Shown here one piece after another: positions 54,861-64,000 of a stretch of 64,000 bases of DNA. The stretch is from Weissella sagaensis (GTDB lineage Bacteria; Bacillota; Bacilli; Lactobacillales; Lactobacillaceae), in contig NZ_BJDT01000003.1 of assembly GCF_005405285.1 (NCBI RefSeq), positions 62,001 through 126,000 on the forward strand, in the 5' to 3' direction. How positions within the stretch are numbered: position 1 is the first letter of the stretch; each line of letters starts with the position of its first letter. Position numbers and translations under genes: made by a program. Below the pieces are notes generated by a model. It was not told the origin of the DNA, made no database searches, and worked only from the letters and a program-made list of their open reading frames with translations.

Positions 54861-57785
54861 TTAATCATCAAAGTTTTTCTTACTACCTAAACCAACTAAG
54901 CTTAACAAAATGGCTAATATAGACAATATCGATACACCAATTTTCTTAGTATTATATTGGCTATCATGGACACCAGTTTGAGGCAAGTCTGGTTTATCTG
55001 TCCTTTTATTCTCACCCGCTATTGTCGTCTGTGATTTTTCTTGAAGCGACTGATCAAATATTGTTTGACTTGTTGCTTGGCCAAATACTGAGGTTGTTTC
55101 ATCTAGAACATTGGGTTCATTTAGTGTTTCAGATGAATTTGATTCAGAATTTGGTTTAATGACATCTTTTGGATTATTTGGCTTATCTGGTTTTATCGAT
55201 ATGCCTGGTTCCTGGTTCATTGTATAGATAATCGTTTGTTCATTATCTTGACTATCATAAGTTAAGCCATCAACGACTGCACTGTTGGCTTGACTTGACG
55301 TGTAACCCGCAATGACAGGTGATTCCTTACTATCGAAGTTATCCTTGCCATCAACTGCTTGCCAACCATCGTCTTGCACGATTTCACCAGTTACCTTATC
55401 CACCTGGATTTGGTGCGTAAAGTGAACAGCATCAGTCTTATCAGCGGCGGCCATTGTCCCATCAGCGTATTGGTAATGAATTGTTTGGTGCACATCAGCT
55501 GTCAAGGATGTCTTATCGGTCCCATCAGGCCACTTTGGCCCATCCGGATCTTCTGGATTAATTGGTGTGCCAGGTTCTTGGGGGTTGTCCGGATTAACCG
55601 GTGTCACACCATGCACGAAGTGCACTTCATATTGCTTAACCCCACCAGCTTGATCGTAAACCACACCATCAGTTGGATAGTTATCGGAAACCAATTCATA
55701 ACCTTGATTCTCGTATCCTGTAATCTTATCCACTGTTCGGTAATCATCAGTTGTCCCGTAAGCACCGCTTAATTGATCCGCACTAATCACGTCACCCGTC
55801 GTGTCATCAATATAACTAACTTGGGCTTTTTCTTCATTGGCCATGTAGATAATCGTTTGTTCATTATCTTGACTATCATAAGTTAAGCCATCAACTGCCT
55901 CACTGTTGGCTTGACTTGGCGTGTAACCCGCAATGACAGGTGATTCCTTACTATCGAAGTTATCCTTGCCATCAACTGCTTGCCAACCATCATCTTGCAC
56001 AATTTCACCAGTCACCTTATCCACCTGGATTTGGTGCGTAAAGTGAACGGCATCAGTCTTATCAGCGGCTGCCATTGTCCCATCAGCGTATTGGTAATGA
56101 ATTGTTTGGTTCACATCAGCTGTCAAGGACGTCTGATCACTGCCGTCTGGCCACTTTGGCCCATCGGGATTTTCTGGATTGATCGGTGTGCCGGGTTCTT
56201 GGGGGTTGTCCGGATTAACCGGTGTCACACCATGCACGAAATAAACAGCATAATTTTGATCAACACTAATATCATTATCAAATACTGATCCTGGTGTAAA
56301 TTCATCACTGTCCAGAATATACCCTTTATTTTCATAATTATCTATTTCATTACTAGTAGTGTATTCAATGGTACTCCCAGATTGTCCCGTTACTTCATCA
56401 ACAGATAATTCCTCTCCTGTTGTCTTATCAAAATAATGAACATATGCTGTTTGTCCTGCTACATAATTAAATTCATCAATTCTAAATTGTTGTAAATTAG
56501 TTGCCCCACCAGTAGAACCTGACATCATAAATGCAGCTAACTTATTATTAAAATTATTAACATCTACTTCTTGTTCCCAAACGAGAAAATTATTTCTTTG
56601 TTTTAAAGTAATCGTCATTCTGTGTGAATTTCCATTATAATCAATTAAAAAATAATGAAAATCACCATCATAAATATTACGATCTAATATTTGATAACCG
56701 TTTTTCCCTTTTTGTTGCTCAGTCTCTGCCCACCATACATTATCTCTACCACCTTGTGGTTTCTTATACGTTGTTGTCACAAAACTACCAAAAGGACCAC
56801 GGACAGGATCCTTATCCCAACCAAACTTATTTGATTCAGTTGTAGCGTTTGAATTTGGTCGAGTTGCACTGTTATACCAAGAATCTAATTTAAATCCAAA
56901 AGCGTTTTCCAGCCCAGCAATCCCTAAGTTACCACCTGAAATACCGACATCACTGGTTTTACCATCATGGAAAGCAATACCAATGCCATCAGCACCAGAA
57001 GCATTAGCACCTAAATTAACAGACCCTGACAAAGTAAAGTCATAATCTAAATTAATCTTATTTTTAAGCGTAAAATTTCCAACTTGATCTTGTCTATTTT
57101 TTGTTAAAGTGACAATACCGTTTTTCTTATCATAGCTAGCATCTTTATTCAGAACAAAAAAATCTAAGAAGTTATCTTTTGTAATTTTTGTATAGTCTTG
57201 ATTAATATCTGCCAATTGATTAATTGCATCCTTGTAAGAAAGTCGAACAATACTATCTCTGTCATGATTTTGCTTTACCAATCCAGCTTCTGGTGTTGCT
57301 AATCCGGTTACAGCCGCCGCGCTTTTTTCTGCAGGTTCTTCTGTCGCTGCTACTTCACTTTCTGGTACAACTTCTTCCGTTGTTGCCGCTTCACTTTCTG
57401 ATACAACTTCTTCCGTTGTTGCCGCTTCACTTTCTGATACAACTTCTTCCGTTGTTGCCGCTTCACTTTCTGATACAACTTCTTCCGTTGTGGCCGCTTC
57501 AACAACTTCTTCCGTTGTTGCCGCTTCACTTTCTGGTACAGCTTCTTCCGTTGCCGCTGCTTCACTTTCTGGTACAACTTCTTCCGTTGTTGCCGCTTCT
57601 GATGTCAAACTTTTGCCATCAATGTTTCCGAACTGCTTAGTCCCAACCGTAGTAATATCCTGATCAGCATAAACATTAATATCCATGCTAGTCAATCCAA
57701 TGCTGATTGTCGTAACAGCTAAACCTGTAAATACCCACTTTTTACCATCTTTATACATTTTATAATGAATTTTATTTTGACCCAT
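54861..57785 (-). CDS. LPXTG-anchored lectin/MucBP adhesin
   Basis: A 974-residue cell wall protein. In order: a KxYKxGKxW-type signal (HYKMYKDGKKWVFTGL); a Glu/Thr/Ala-rich repeat stalk (about residues 65-150); an L-type lectin domain (about 180-440, with LGANASGADGIGIAFHDG); a MucBP domain (YVHYFDKTTGEELSV); a Pro-rich linker; then two Mub-type modules (SLTADVNQTIHYQYADGTM) with a MucBP domain (AQVSYIDDTTGDVIS) between them; and a sortase signal LPQTG, membrane segment and KKNFDD tail. It would bind glycans or mucin on host or plant surfaces. The second ATG is preferred on weak ribosome binding grounds. A decayed Mga-like regulator is divergent. Confidence 0.93.
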   Translation of the reverse strand: MGQNKIHYKMYKDGKKWVFTGLAVTTISIGLTSMDINVYADQDITTVGTKQFGNIDGKSLTSEAATTEEVVPESEAAATEEAVPESEAATTEEVVEAATTEEVVSESEAATTEEVVSESEAATTEEVVSESEAATTEEVVPESEVAATEEPAEKSAAAVTGLATPEAGLVKQNHDRDSIVRLSYKDAINQLADINQDYTKITKDNFLDFFVLNKDASYDKKNGIVTLTKNRQDQVGNFTLKNKINLDYDFTLSGSVNLGANASGADGIGIAFHDGKTSDVGISGGNLGIAGLENAFGFKLDSWYNSATRPNSNATTESNKFGWDKDPVRGPFGSFVTTTYKKPQGGRDNVWWAETEQQKGKNGYQILDRNIYDGDFHYFLIDYNGNSHRMTITLKQRNNFLVWEQEVDVNNFNNKLAAFMMSGSTGGATNLQQFRIDEFNYVAGQTAYVHYFDKTTGEELSVDEVTGQSGSTIEYTTSNEIDNYENKGYILDSDEFTPGSVFDNDISVDQNYAVYFVHGVTPVNPDNPQEPGTPINPENPDGPKWPDGSDQTSLTADVNQTIHYQYADGTMAAADKTDAVHFTHQIQVDKVTGEIVQDDGWQAVDGKDNFDSKESPVIAGYTPSQANSEAVDGLTYDSQDNEQTIIYMANEEKAQVSYIDDTTGDVISADQLSGAYGTTDDYRTVDKITGYENQGYELVSDNYPTDGVVYDQAGGVKQYEVHFVHGVTPVNPDNPQEPGTPINPEDPDGPKWPDGTDKTSLTADVHQTIHYQYADGTMAAADKTDAVHFTHQIQVDKVTGEIVQDDGWQAVDGKDNFDSKESPVIAGYTSSQANSAVVDGLTYDSQDNEQTIIYTMNQEPGISIKPDKPNNPKDVIKPNSESNSSETLNEPNVLDETTSVFGQATSQTIFDQSLQEKSQTTIAGENKRTDKPDLPQTGVHDSQYNTKKIGVSILSILAILLSLVGLGSKKNFDD
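55226..55619 (-). repeat. 394-bp direct repeat, copy 1, in the adhesin
   Basis: Nearly identical to 55847-56240 at an offset of 621 bp, which is 207 codons. Each copy encodes a Pro-rich linker plus a Mub-type module. Confidence 0.88.
55847..56240 (-). repeat. 394-bp direct repeat, copy 2, in the adhesin
   Basis: Second copy of the linker plus Mub-type module. The high DNA identity suggests a recent duplication or gene conversion, and recombination between the copies would remove one 207-residue unit in frame. Confidence 0.88.
57350..57600 (-). repeat. 36-bp tandem repeats coding for the adhesin stalk
   Basis: About seven copies of a 36-bp unit with CTTCTTCCG marking each period (57371, 57407, 57443, 57479, 57506, 57542, 57578). 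One unit is 27 bp long, so 9 bp are missing, again in frame. The unit encodes 12 residues like VSESEAATTEEV. Copy number could vary by slippage without breaking the frame. Confidence 0.9.
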
Positions 57786-57800
57786 TATCAAATCTCTCAT

Positions 57801-58095
57801 CTCATTTCAAAATTCCCCAATTAATAATTTAACTGAGCACAAACTAGTTAAATATTATTCATTAGGAAAGCCTTTTCATAAAAAAAGGAATCGATAATAA
57901 AATATCAACTTTTTATGAATTTAAAAAAATAAGATAATTTTTGTTACTTTTTATTAGTATAAAAAACACAAAAATGATGTATAACAGTATTACTAAACAA
58001 CACATATTAAAGTACTGTTAATTAATAGTTACTATTTGAAAAAAATCTTCAAATATAATATGATTCGTTTATTAAATTTTTAGGGGATTATTTTT
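57801..58095. promoter_or_regulatory. shared intergenic region between adhesin and Mga-like genes
   Basis: Very AT-rich divergent region. A TATAAT lies at about 58056, with the inverted repeat TTTGAA/TTCAAA (7 nt apart) just before it, a possible operator for the regulator gene. AGGGGATT precedes that gene's ATG. No convincing adhesin promoter could be fixed by eye. Confidence 0.4.
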
Positions 58096-59545
58096 ATGCT
58101 TCCATACTATGCACACTTCATTGATGATGACCAATATCAGGTTATTCGCTTTTTTGAATTATTTTTTAACACACGAAAGCATACCTATTCAATTGAACAA
58201 CTACAAAAAAACCTTGGACTAAGTCGATATAAAATTAAAGATATTATTGCCAATGGTACGATTCTTAAAGAAGAAATTTCTAATTTAAAACTATCTGTTG
58301 ATCAAAATATTGTTACTTGTGAAGATATTGATCAATCTATACTAAGAGAAATCATCACGCAATCAGCTAAAAAATCTATAAAGTTTCTAATATTCTTACA
58401 CATTGTTTTAAATCCTAAACAATTATCAGATAATGAATTCCAAGCTGATATTGGGATTAGTTCAGCAACTTATTTCAGATTAAAAAAACAATTAAAAAGT
58501 GATATTGGTAGTAAAAACATCAATTACCTTAAGGAACACGAATCCCAGTTAAGATACATTAGTTTTCGTATTCTTGAATATTTTGATTTTTTTTGCCAAT
58601 CCTTTACTACAAAACACTTTACCTGAAGATTTTATAACCAAAGTAAACAACAGTATTACGTATTCAGCCATATTATTAGGCAATACACCTAATAATAGTC
58701 AACGACAACAAACATTACATTTTGCAATTGTTAATTTTTTCCGTTCAATCCAAAATAAGCATAGTTTGGATGAAAATGATAATCAATCTTTATTAAAATT
58801 AAATCCAAGTCATAAGCTCGACTTATTTAATAACCATCTAAGAGAAACTTGGCGTATTCCTCAAGGAGAACATCTTTTACAAACAAGATTGTTTATTACT
58901 TTTCTGATTTCAGTACAACAAATACCTCTGGAAAATCTAATTGTGTTAGCCCATCATCAAAATATTATTAATTTAACTGATAGTCAAACTAAGTTAACCA
59001 AAAAAATTATTGATACTGAGGTAGATATTGACAAATTTAAAAATTTTTACAAACAGCTTATTAAAATTAATGCAAAATCAATATCGCCATTTCTGATTAT
59101 TGACTTATTAACCCAACACAATTGGTTTCCATAAGAAATTGATAATAATGCCAATATTAAAAAATTAAGACATGTCTTGATCAAGACATATATGAAAGAT
59201 ACTAACTTTGGCAGTGATAAAGTACCATTAAATTATATTTATACGCAATACACACTAAATATTGCTAATGAACTTTTCCCTCATTATTATGAAAGTCCTA
59301 TTTACATAGCTGTCGATTTTTCACAACAATTACGTGAAAATTACGTTATTAACCGTTTAGAAAATTCAAAACGGTTAAATATTCATATCGAAAAAAGCAC
59401 CTCTAATAAAACTGATATTTTAATATCAGATACGCATGATCCAAATTTTGAAAATGAATTTATTTGGAAAGACGATCCTGACATTATTGACTGGATTAAC
59501 CTAGACGAATTCATTCAATCGCAACATGAAGAAAATAACATTTAA
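58096..59545 (+). pseudogene. Mga-like transcriptional regulator, frameshift plus nonsense
   Basis: Three frames together make about 483 codons, the size of Mga/AtxA-type regulators. The N-terminal part has helix-turn-helix-like stretches (YSIEQLQKNLGLSRYKIKDII and FQADIGISSATYFRLKKQ). The frame breaks at a run of eight T (58587-58594): with seven T, it would read on as EYFDFFANPLLQNTLP. A second lesion, TAA at 59132-59134 after HNWFP, is in frame with the remainder, which continues EIDNNANIKK. Such regulators usually control surface protein genes, and this one is divergent from the adhesin. The family call is by pattern and size only. Confidence 0.75.
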
Positions 59546-59564
59546 TTATTTTTTATTTCAAATA

Positions 59565-59603
59565 AAAAGCCGAGCAGAACCCCAACAGGTGCTACTCGGC
59601 TTT
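59565..59603 (+). terminator. terminator between the Mga-like pseudogene and cfa
   Basis: AAAGCCGAGCAG pairs with CTACTCGGCTTT with one mismatch around a 15-nt loop, with A and T tracts on both sides; probably bidirectional. Confidence 0.82.
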
Positions 59604-59610
59604 ATTTATT

Positions 59611-60810
59611 TTATTTATTATTATCACGAGCTGTCATATAAGCGCGATTCATTGGCAAATCATGGCCTGCAGGTCCTTTAGTAATTAAGAATTGCATGAC
59701 ATCAATATTACCTGCTTCAAATGAAGCTGCACATGCTTGTAAATACAAGTCCCACATACGAGCAAATTGTTCACCGTACTCTTTAACGGTCTCATCATAT
59801 ACTTTATGATAATTTGCTGTCCAGTGTTCCAATGTCTTTTGGTAATGACGACGTAATGGTTCAAGATCATCTAATTGCAAACCAGCATCCATAATGTGCG
59901 TCATATTTTCAACGACGTTTGGAATATAGCCACCAGGGAAAATATACTTTTCGATAAATGGATCAACTCCTGCACCATAATGTTGCCCTGTAATACCGTG
60001 AATTAAAGCACGACCATTGGGCACAAGATATTTTGCAACATCTGCAAAATATTCTGCCAAGTTATCCTTACCAACATGTTCAAACATTCCTACAGATGTA
60101 ATGTAATCGAATTGTTGTTCAATATCACGATAATCTTTTAACATAACGTGAACTTTATCTTCCAAGCCTAATTCTTTAACACGTTGGATCGTGTAATTAT
60201 ATTGTTCTTCAGAAAGTGTTACACCATATGTTTCAAGATCATAATCTTGTGCAGCTGTAATAATCAAAGTTCCCCAACCTGAACCAATATCTAGCAGTTT
60301 CTTGCCTGGTTGACTGTTTAATTTATCTAAAATATGGTGGACTTTAGCAATTTGGGCTTCTTCTAATGTCATATCATCACGTGCCCAATAAGCACAAGAA
60401 TATGTCATTGTGTCATCCAACCATTTTTGATAAAAATCATTTCCAATATCATAATGACTTTGAATATCTTCTTTAGACGTTTCTTTATCGTGGGAAGACG
60501 TAAATTTTGACAGTAATGCACCAGTAAAGCCACTTTGATCCGTCAAAAAACTATCTGATTGATTATATGCTGCTTTAACAAGTTCTTGAATACTACCATC
60601 AATTTCAATATCTCGTCTCATGTACGCTTCGGCTAATTCTAGTGTTGGTACTTTTGCCATGCGCTTTAAATCAAGCTTTTTGTTAAAAGTAACATGAATA
60701 TCAGATTGACCTTGACCATATTCTTCAGTCTTGCCGTCCCAATAGGTTACCTTAACAGGTACATTAAACGCACTTGCTAATAGCTTATTTAAAACTTTCT
60801 TTTGTAACAT
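59611..60810 (-). CDS. cfa: cyclopropane-fatty-acyl-phospholipid synthase
   Basis: Adds a methylene from S-adenosylmethionine to unsaturated membrane acyl chains, protecting against acid and other stress. Length 399. The SAM motif is [17 protein letters not shown]. Other marks are [24 protein letters not shown] and [20 protein letters not shown] precedes the ATG. Single gene with a promoter region upstream of about 130 nt. Confidence 0.96.
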   Translation of the reverse strand: MLQKKVLNKLLASAFNVPVKVTYWDGKTEEYGQGQSDIHVTFNKKLDLKRMAKVPTLELAEAYMRRDIEIDGSIQELVKAAYNQSDSFLTDQSGFTGALLSKFTSSHDKETSKEDIQSHYDIGNDFYQKWLDDTMTYSCAYWARDDMTLEEAQIAKVHHILDKLNSQPGKKLLDIGSGWGTLIITAAQDYDLETYGVTLSEEQYNYTIQRVKELGLEDKVHVMLKDYRDIEQQFDYITSVGMFEHVGKDNLAEYFADVAKYLVPNGRALIHGITGQHYGAGVDPFIEKYIFPGGYIPNVVENMTHIMDAGLQLDDLEPLRRHYQKTLEHWTANYHKVYDETVKEYGEQFARMWDLYLQACAASFEAGNIDVMQFLITKGPAGHDLPMNRAYMTARDNNK

Positions 60811-60895
60811 ACTTTTTAAACCTCACAAACAATAAAATATATATACCTCTATTGTACGCCTCTGTGTCAAGGACATATAAAACACAAATAAAAAA

Positions 60896-60926
60896 AAGAA
60901 CCGCCACATTAATGTGGAGGTTCTTT
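60896..60926 (-). terminator. terminator after rpsN
   Basis: AAAGAACCGCCACATT pairs with AATGTGGAGGTTCTTT with one mismatch; the minus strand continues TTTTTTATTT. Confidence 0.88.
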
Positions 60927-60946
60927 AATTCTTTATGGTAAAAATT

Positions 60947-61216
60947 TTACCATGAAGCCTTCTTAACACCAGGAATTTGACCCTTGTGTGCCAATTCACG
61001 GAAGTTCAAACGTGACATACCAAACTCACGCATGTATGCACGTGGACGACCATCAATCTTATCACGACGGTGGATACGAACAGGTGAAGCGTTGCGAGGC
61101 AACTTTGACAAACCAACGTAATCCCCAGCAGCCTTTAGTTCAGCACGCTTTGCAGCGTACTTCTCTACAGTTGCTTCAATCTTCTTTTCCTTAGCGATCT
61201 TTGACTTTTTAGCCAT
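60947..61216 (-). CDS. rpsN: 30S ribosomal protein S14, zinc-free form
   Basis: An 89-residue S14 of the long type without the CxxC zinc ribbon. It begins [20 protein letters not shown] and contains [39 protein letters not shown], the conserved end. In Bacillus the similar form replaces the zinc form when zinc is scarce. It starts 2 nt after rpmG with AAGGAGGTAAAG inside the end of that gene. Confidence 0.97.
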   Translation of the reverse strand: MAKKSKIAKEKKIEATVEKYAAKRAELKAAGDYVGLSKLPRNASPVRIHRRDKIDGRPRAYMREFGMSRLNFRELAHKGQIPGVKKASW

Positions 61217-61218
61217 GA

Positions 61219-61368
61219 TTACTTTACCTCCTTGAACACTGTAACACGACGCAACTTTGGAGAATATTTCTTAAGCTCCAAACGGTCTGGCGTGTTACGA
61301 CGGTTCTTAGAAGTCAAGTAGATACGCTCACCGGTTTCGGCGGCTTCTAATAAAATGTTAATGCGCAT
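61219..61368 (-). CDS. rpmG: 50S ribosomal protein L33, zinc-free form
   Basis: A 49-residue L33 starting [20 protein letters not shown] and ending [10 protein letters not shown]. It has no Cys, so it is the zinc-free type. AAGGAG lies 8 nt before the ATG. It forms a two-gene unit with rpsN. Confidence 0.95.
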   Translation of the reverse strand: MRINILLEAAETGERIYLTSKNRRNTPDRLELKKYSPKLRRVTVFKEVK

Positions 61369-61392
61369 TAACATAACTCCTTGAATTTATTT

Positions 61393-61408
61393 GCGGGGTG
61401 CCCCCCGC
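61393..61408 (-). promoter_or_regulatory. GC-rich hairpin in the rpmG leader
   Basis: GCGGGG pairs with CCCCGC around a 4-nt loop, 15-20 nt upstream of the rpmG ribosome binding site. It stands out in AT-rich surroundings. No T-run follows on the minus strand, so it is not a standard terminator. A translational or processing role is possible. Confidence 0.45.
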
Positions 61409-61553
61409 CACTAATTTGAACGACAGGATCAGCTGCATTAAACTAACCCCCAAGCTTGCGCCGTTACAATATAGCTAGTAAATTACAAATACTTATATTA
61501 CACATGTTTTAGCGAAATAGCAAGACTTTTGCTTGAAAAAAATAAATATTATT

Positions 61554-62189
61554 TTATGATTCAGCTAAACGCATAAAATACCAACTAACAAATCCCATTG
61601 CAACAGTTATAACGTCATTAGCTATAACATCTAGAAAACCATTCACCGGCCAGCCCAGTAGTGTGACGACATATGTTAGAAAATTAAACAAGATATACAA
61701 AATACCTAATAAGGTTACTGCATTGCTTAATGACTCAAACTGATTTTCTTGAGCTGAACGTCCTAATTGTATCAAGCTAACGCCCAATCCAATAATCACC
61801 AGACCAAACACAACATCTCTAACAGAAATCGGCGTCACTGTAATCGCAACGTCTAATGTAATTGGCCACACAAATTGTAAAACCATCCAAATCAACCAAA
61901 TTAGTGACAACCAACGTAGATCACGGTTGAATTTATTCTTTTTGGTTGCAATGGCATATTTAATTAATGAAATTAATGTTACTAAAATAAGCATCCCCGC
62001 AATCAATTGCAACATTCTAAAGCCCAATTCATAGGGGGTTCCTTTAGCAGTCAACATAGCTACTGGATACGGACCAATTTTATAAGTTGGCCAGGCCAAC
62101 GTTCCAAGGACACTTTGTAGTATCAATAACAGACTTCCTACCATTCCTGCCCCAATAATAATTTTTTTCTGCCACCACAGTTGCATCAT
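61554..62189 (-). CDS. membrane protein, possible DUF998 family
   Basis: A 211-residue protein with six hydrophobic segments. The loop after the first segment (AWPTYKIGPYPVAMLTAKGTPYE) recalls the conserved loop of DUF998 proteins, but this assignment is weak. The function is unknown. GAGGAGAAA precedes the ATG. No operon partners are visible. Confidence 0.65.
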   Translation of the reverse strand: MMQLWWQKKIIIGAGMVGSLLLILQSVLGTLAWPTYKIGPYPVAMLTAKGTPYELGFRMLQLIAGMLILVTLISLIKYAIATKKNKFNRDLRWLSLIWLIWMVLQFVWPITLDVAITVTPISVRDVVFGLVIIGLGVSLIQLGRSAQENQFESLSNAVTLLGILYILFNFLTYVVTLLGWPVNGFLDVIANDVITVAMGFVSWYFMRLAES

Positions 62190-62325
62190 TTTCTCCTCAA
62201 TTGTATAAAATAAAAAAGAGCAAAAGCCCTATCACCAATATAACGAAAATTTTTTTGAACAGCAAGCTCATAAAATTAACTTTATCAGATGAAGTATCTT
62301 TACGCTCTTTATCATCACTAATAAT

Positions 62326-63999
62326 TTAATTAGATTCTATCTCTAATAATAAATCACCACCGTCAACGACATCACCATCAGCAACATGAATTTGCTTAAC
62401 AATACCGTTAAATGGTGCTTGAATGGTTGTTTCCATCTTCATTGCCTCGGTAACCAACAACGTATCACCTTGCTTAAACGTCTGGCCATCAACCACATCA
62501 ACTGACAAGACACTGCCCGCCATAGTGGCACCAATCTCATTTTCATTAGTTGGCTCGGCTTTACGTCTTACTATTGTTGTTGTTTGAACACTTGCATCTT
62601 GTACATCAACTTCTAATGGTGTTCCGTTAACATCAAAGTAAAGCGTCCGAATACCTTTAGCACTTGGTTCACCAATTTCCTCAAGTTGGAAAATAGCTGT
62701 TTTGCCAGTGCCTAATTGGACATCTACTCGTTCACCTATACGCATTCCTTGGAAAAAAGTTGGTGTATCAAGCAATGTCATTGGGCCGAAGTTATCAAAT
62801 TTAGCAACATAATCCAAGAAAACCTTTGGATACAAAATATAAGAAATTACTTCTTCTGGCGTTGGCTGACGCTTTAACTTACGTGCCAGAGTTGCTTCTT
62901 GTTGCGCAAAGTCTACGGGTTCACTTAAAGCACCTGGACGTACAGTAATGGATTTGCGTCCCTTCAAAACAACTGATTGTAGCTCCTTAGGGAAACCACC
63001 AACAGGTTGTCCCAAATCGCCGGCAAAGAAATCAACGACTGATTGTGGGAAATCAATTGTTTGCCCTTCAGCAAGAACCTTTTCAGGCGTCAAATCATTT
63101 TGAATCATGAACAAAGTCATATCCCCAACAACCTTAGATGATGGTGTCACCTTAATAATATCGCCGAACATTTTATTAACTGTAACGTACATCTTCTTAA
63201 TATCAGACCAGCGATCTCCTAAGCGTAACGCTTGTGCTTGTTGTTGTAAGTTAGAATACTGACCACCAGGCATTTCAACTTCGAAAATATCCGTTTGTGT
63301 ACTGCTTGTTGCACTCGCAAAGTCACGATAATAAGGGCGCACACTCGTCCAATAATCATTAATTTTATTTGCAGCATCAACATTTACTTCAGGTTGACGC
63401 TTATTACCACTTAATGAATAATAAACTGCCCCCATTGAAGGTTGTGACGTTGCACCAGAGAAAGCGGACATTGCCACATCAATAATATCAACACCCGCAT
63501 CAACCGCGCGTGCATAGGTGTACACACCATTACCAGTCGTATCATGTGTGTGTAGATGAATTGGCACATCGACTGTATCTTTCAACGCACTAACTAATTG
63601 ATAAGCAGCCTCTGGTTTTAATAGTCCAGCCATATCCTTAATCGCAATAATGTGTGCACCAGCATCAACTAATTCTTGTGCAAAATCAGTGTAATACTTC
63701 AAATTATACTTTGTACGACTTGTATCTAAGATATCACCTGTATATGCCATGGCAACTTCAGCAAGCTTATTATTATCGCGAACATATTGAATTGACTTTT
63801 CCATCTGTGGTAACCAGTTCAAACTATCAAAGATACGGAATACGTCCATCCCATTAGTTGCTGCTAATTTAATGAATTCTTGCAATACATTATCTGGATA
63901 ATTTTGATAACCAACAGCGTTAGAACCTCTAAACAACATTTGTGTCAATGTACGTGGCATCTTCTCACGTAGGATACGCAAACGTTCCCAAGGATCTTC
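62326..63999 (-). CDS. pyc: pyruvate carboxylase, C-terminal part (partial)
   Basis: Runs past the right edge; the visible part reads from EDPWERLRILREKMP, about 557 residues. It has the carboxyltransferase domain (LFRGSNAVGYQNYPDNV, IAIKDMAGLLKPEAAYQLV, VDIIDVAMSAFSGATSQPSMG) and, at the C-terminus, the biotinyl domain with LVTEAMKMETTIQAPF (biotin on the Lys). The biotin carboxylase half lies outside the window. The enzyme makes oxaloacetate from pyruvate for aspartate synthesis. The apparent TTG start inside the window is not a real start. Confidence 0.95.
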   Translation of the reverse strand, partial: EDPWERLRILREKMPRTLTQMLFRGSNAVGYQNYPDNVLQEFIKLAATNGMDVFRIFDSLNWLPQMEKSIQYVRDNNKLAEVAMAYTGDILDTSRTKYNLKYYTDFAQELVDAGAHIIAIKDMAGLLKPEAAYQLVSALKDTVDVPIHLHTHDTTGNGVYTYARAVDAGVDIIDVAMSAFSGATSQPSMGAVYYSLSGNKRQPEVNVDAANKINDYWTSVRPYYRDFASATSSTQTDIFEVEMPGGQYSNLQQQAQALRLGDRWSDIKKMYVTVNKMFGDIIKVTPSSKVVGDMTLFMIQNDLTPEKVLAEGQTIDFPQSVVDFFAGDLGQPVGGFPKELQSVVLKGRKSITVRPGALSEPVDFAQQEATLARKLKRQPTPEEVISYILYPKVFLDYVAKFDNFGPMTLLDTPTFFQGMRIGERVDVQLGTGKTAIFQLEEIGEPSAKGIRTLYFDVNGTPLEVDVQDASVQTTTIVRRKAEPTNENEIGATMAGSVLSVDVVDGQTFKQGDTLLVTEAMKMETTIQAPFNGIVKQIHVADGDVVDGGDLLLEIESN

Positions 64000-64000
64000 T

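Noticed and set aside
55359..56288. Plus-strand open frames of 137 and 102 codons that resemble each other
   Set aside because: Their similarity only mirrors the duplicated Mub-type modules of the adhesin on the other strand.
57350..57600. Regular 36-bp repeats that could suggest a CRISPR array
   Set aside because: There are no spacers, the units abut and stay in the adhesin frame, and no cas genes are near.
57224..57640. Leu/Pro-rich open frame on the plus strand resembling a repeat protein
   Set aside because: It is the complement of the 36-bp coding repeats of the adhesin; no ribosome binding site, and the composition follows from the repeat.
58574..59134. Separate 186-aa gene starting inside the end of the preceding frame
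   Set aside because: It lacks a ribosome binding site and reads as the direct continuation of the Mga-like protein across the T8 run.
61369..61553. Zur box upstream of rpmG
   Set aside because: The AT-rich stretch with TGTAAT and GTAATTTAC does not form the expected palindrome.

Overview
The window is a stretch of chromosome from a low-GC Gram-positive bacterium, most likely a heterofermentative lactic acid bacterium of the Leuconostoc/Weissella branch of Lactobacillaceae. Support for this: AT-rich sequence with AGGAGG-type ribosome binding sites throughout, Firmicutes-type purine genes with a separate purS, a T-box and a preQ1-I riboswitch, a KxYKxGKxW-type/LPXTG surface adhesin with MucBP domains, a class II galT, a quinone-linked D-lactate dehydrogenase, and zinc-free L33 and S14. 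The genus is not fixed by what can be seen. There are no rRNA or tRNA genes, insertion sequences, CRISPR arrays or obvious prophage genes.

Layout. 1-1500: an EF-G-binding (FusB-type) protein preceded by a short leader-peptide ORF, and a GNAT acetyltransferase. 1600-13210: a complete eleven-gene purine operon, purE-K-C-S-Q-L-F-M-N-H-D, on the minus strand. It is tightly coupled, with a sigma-A promoter, PurBox-like CGAA motifs upstream and a terminator at the end. 13240-15740: a Y-family polymerase with a YolD-like partner, divergent from 3-methyladenine glycosylase I. 15750-22215: small stress and housekeeping genes, including a 53-aa ORF, a glycerol dehydrogenase broken by a stop codon, YaaA, a DUF975 membrane protein, a Cof phosphatase and Hsp20. 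22222-25300: an OpuABC-type glycine betaine permease/binding fusion without its ATPase, and a T-box-controlled MetQ-like binding protein. 25360-39810: phosphoglycerate mutase, an acyltransferase/alpha-beta-hydrolase fusion, a ThrE-type exporter, a MORN protein/OafA acyltransferase/phosphoesterase cluster, D-lactate dehydrogenase and a hydroxyacid dehydrogenase, a YdcF membrane protein and a DyP peroxidase. 39914-52656: alpha-galactosidase, a divergent LepA/EF4 paralogue, QueT under a preQ1-I riboswitch, an FAD disulfide-reductase-like protein with a TetR regulator, and a melibiose/galactose unit (AraC regulator, GPH transporter, galK, galT). 52850-59600: an NAD(P)-binding protein, an SLC13/ArsB-type permease, a 974-aa lectin/MucBP adhesin and, divergent from it, a decayed Mga-like regulator. 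59611-64000: cyclopropane fatty acid synthase, rpmG-rpsN, a membrane protein and the C-terminal part of pyruvate carboxylase, which runs off the right edge.

How the genes fit together. The purine operon supplies every step from PRPP to IMP except adenylosuccinate lyase (purB) and the PRPP synthetase, which must lie elsewhere. Alpha-galactosidase, the GPH transporter, galK and galT would import and split alpha-galactosides and send galactose into the Leloir pathway. Both promoters carry cre-like sites, consistent with CcpA repression. Several RNA devices control single genes: the T-box (metQ), preQ1-I (queT), a probable translational attenuator (FusB-type gene) and a possible two-state leader (hsp20). 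Two genes show decay: gldA has one nonsense codon, and the Mga-like regulator has a T8 frameshift plus a nonsense codon. The least ordinary coding features are the acyltransferase-hydrolase fusion, the divergent second LepA, the MORN/OafA overlap and the MetQ-like protein that lacks a lipobox.
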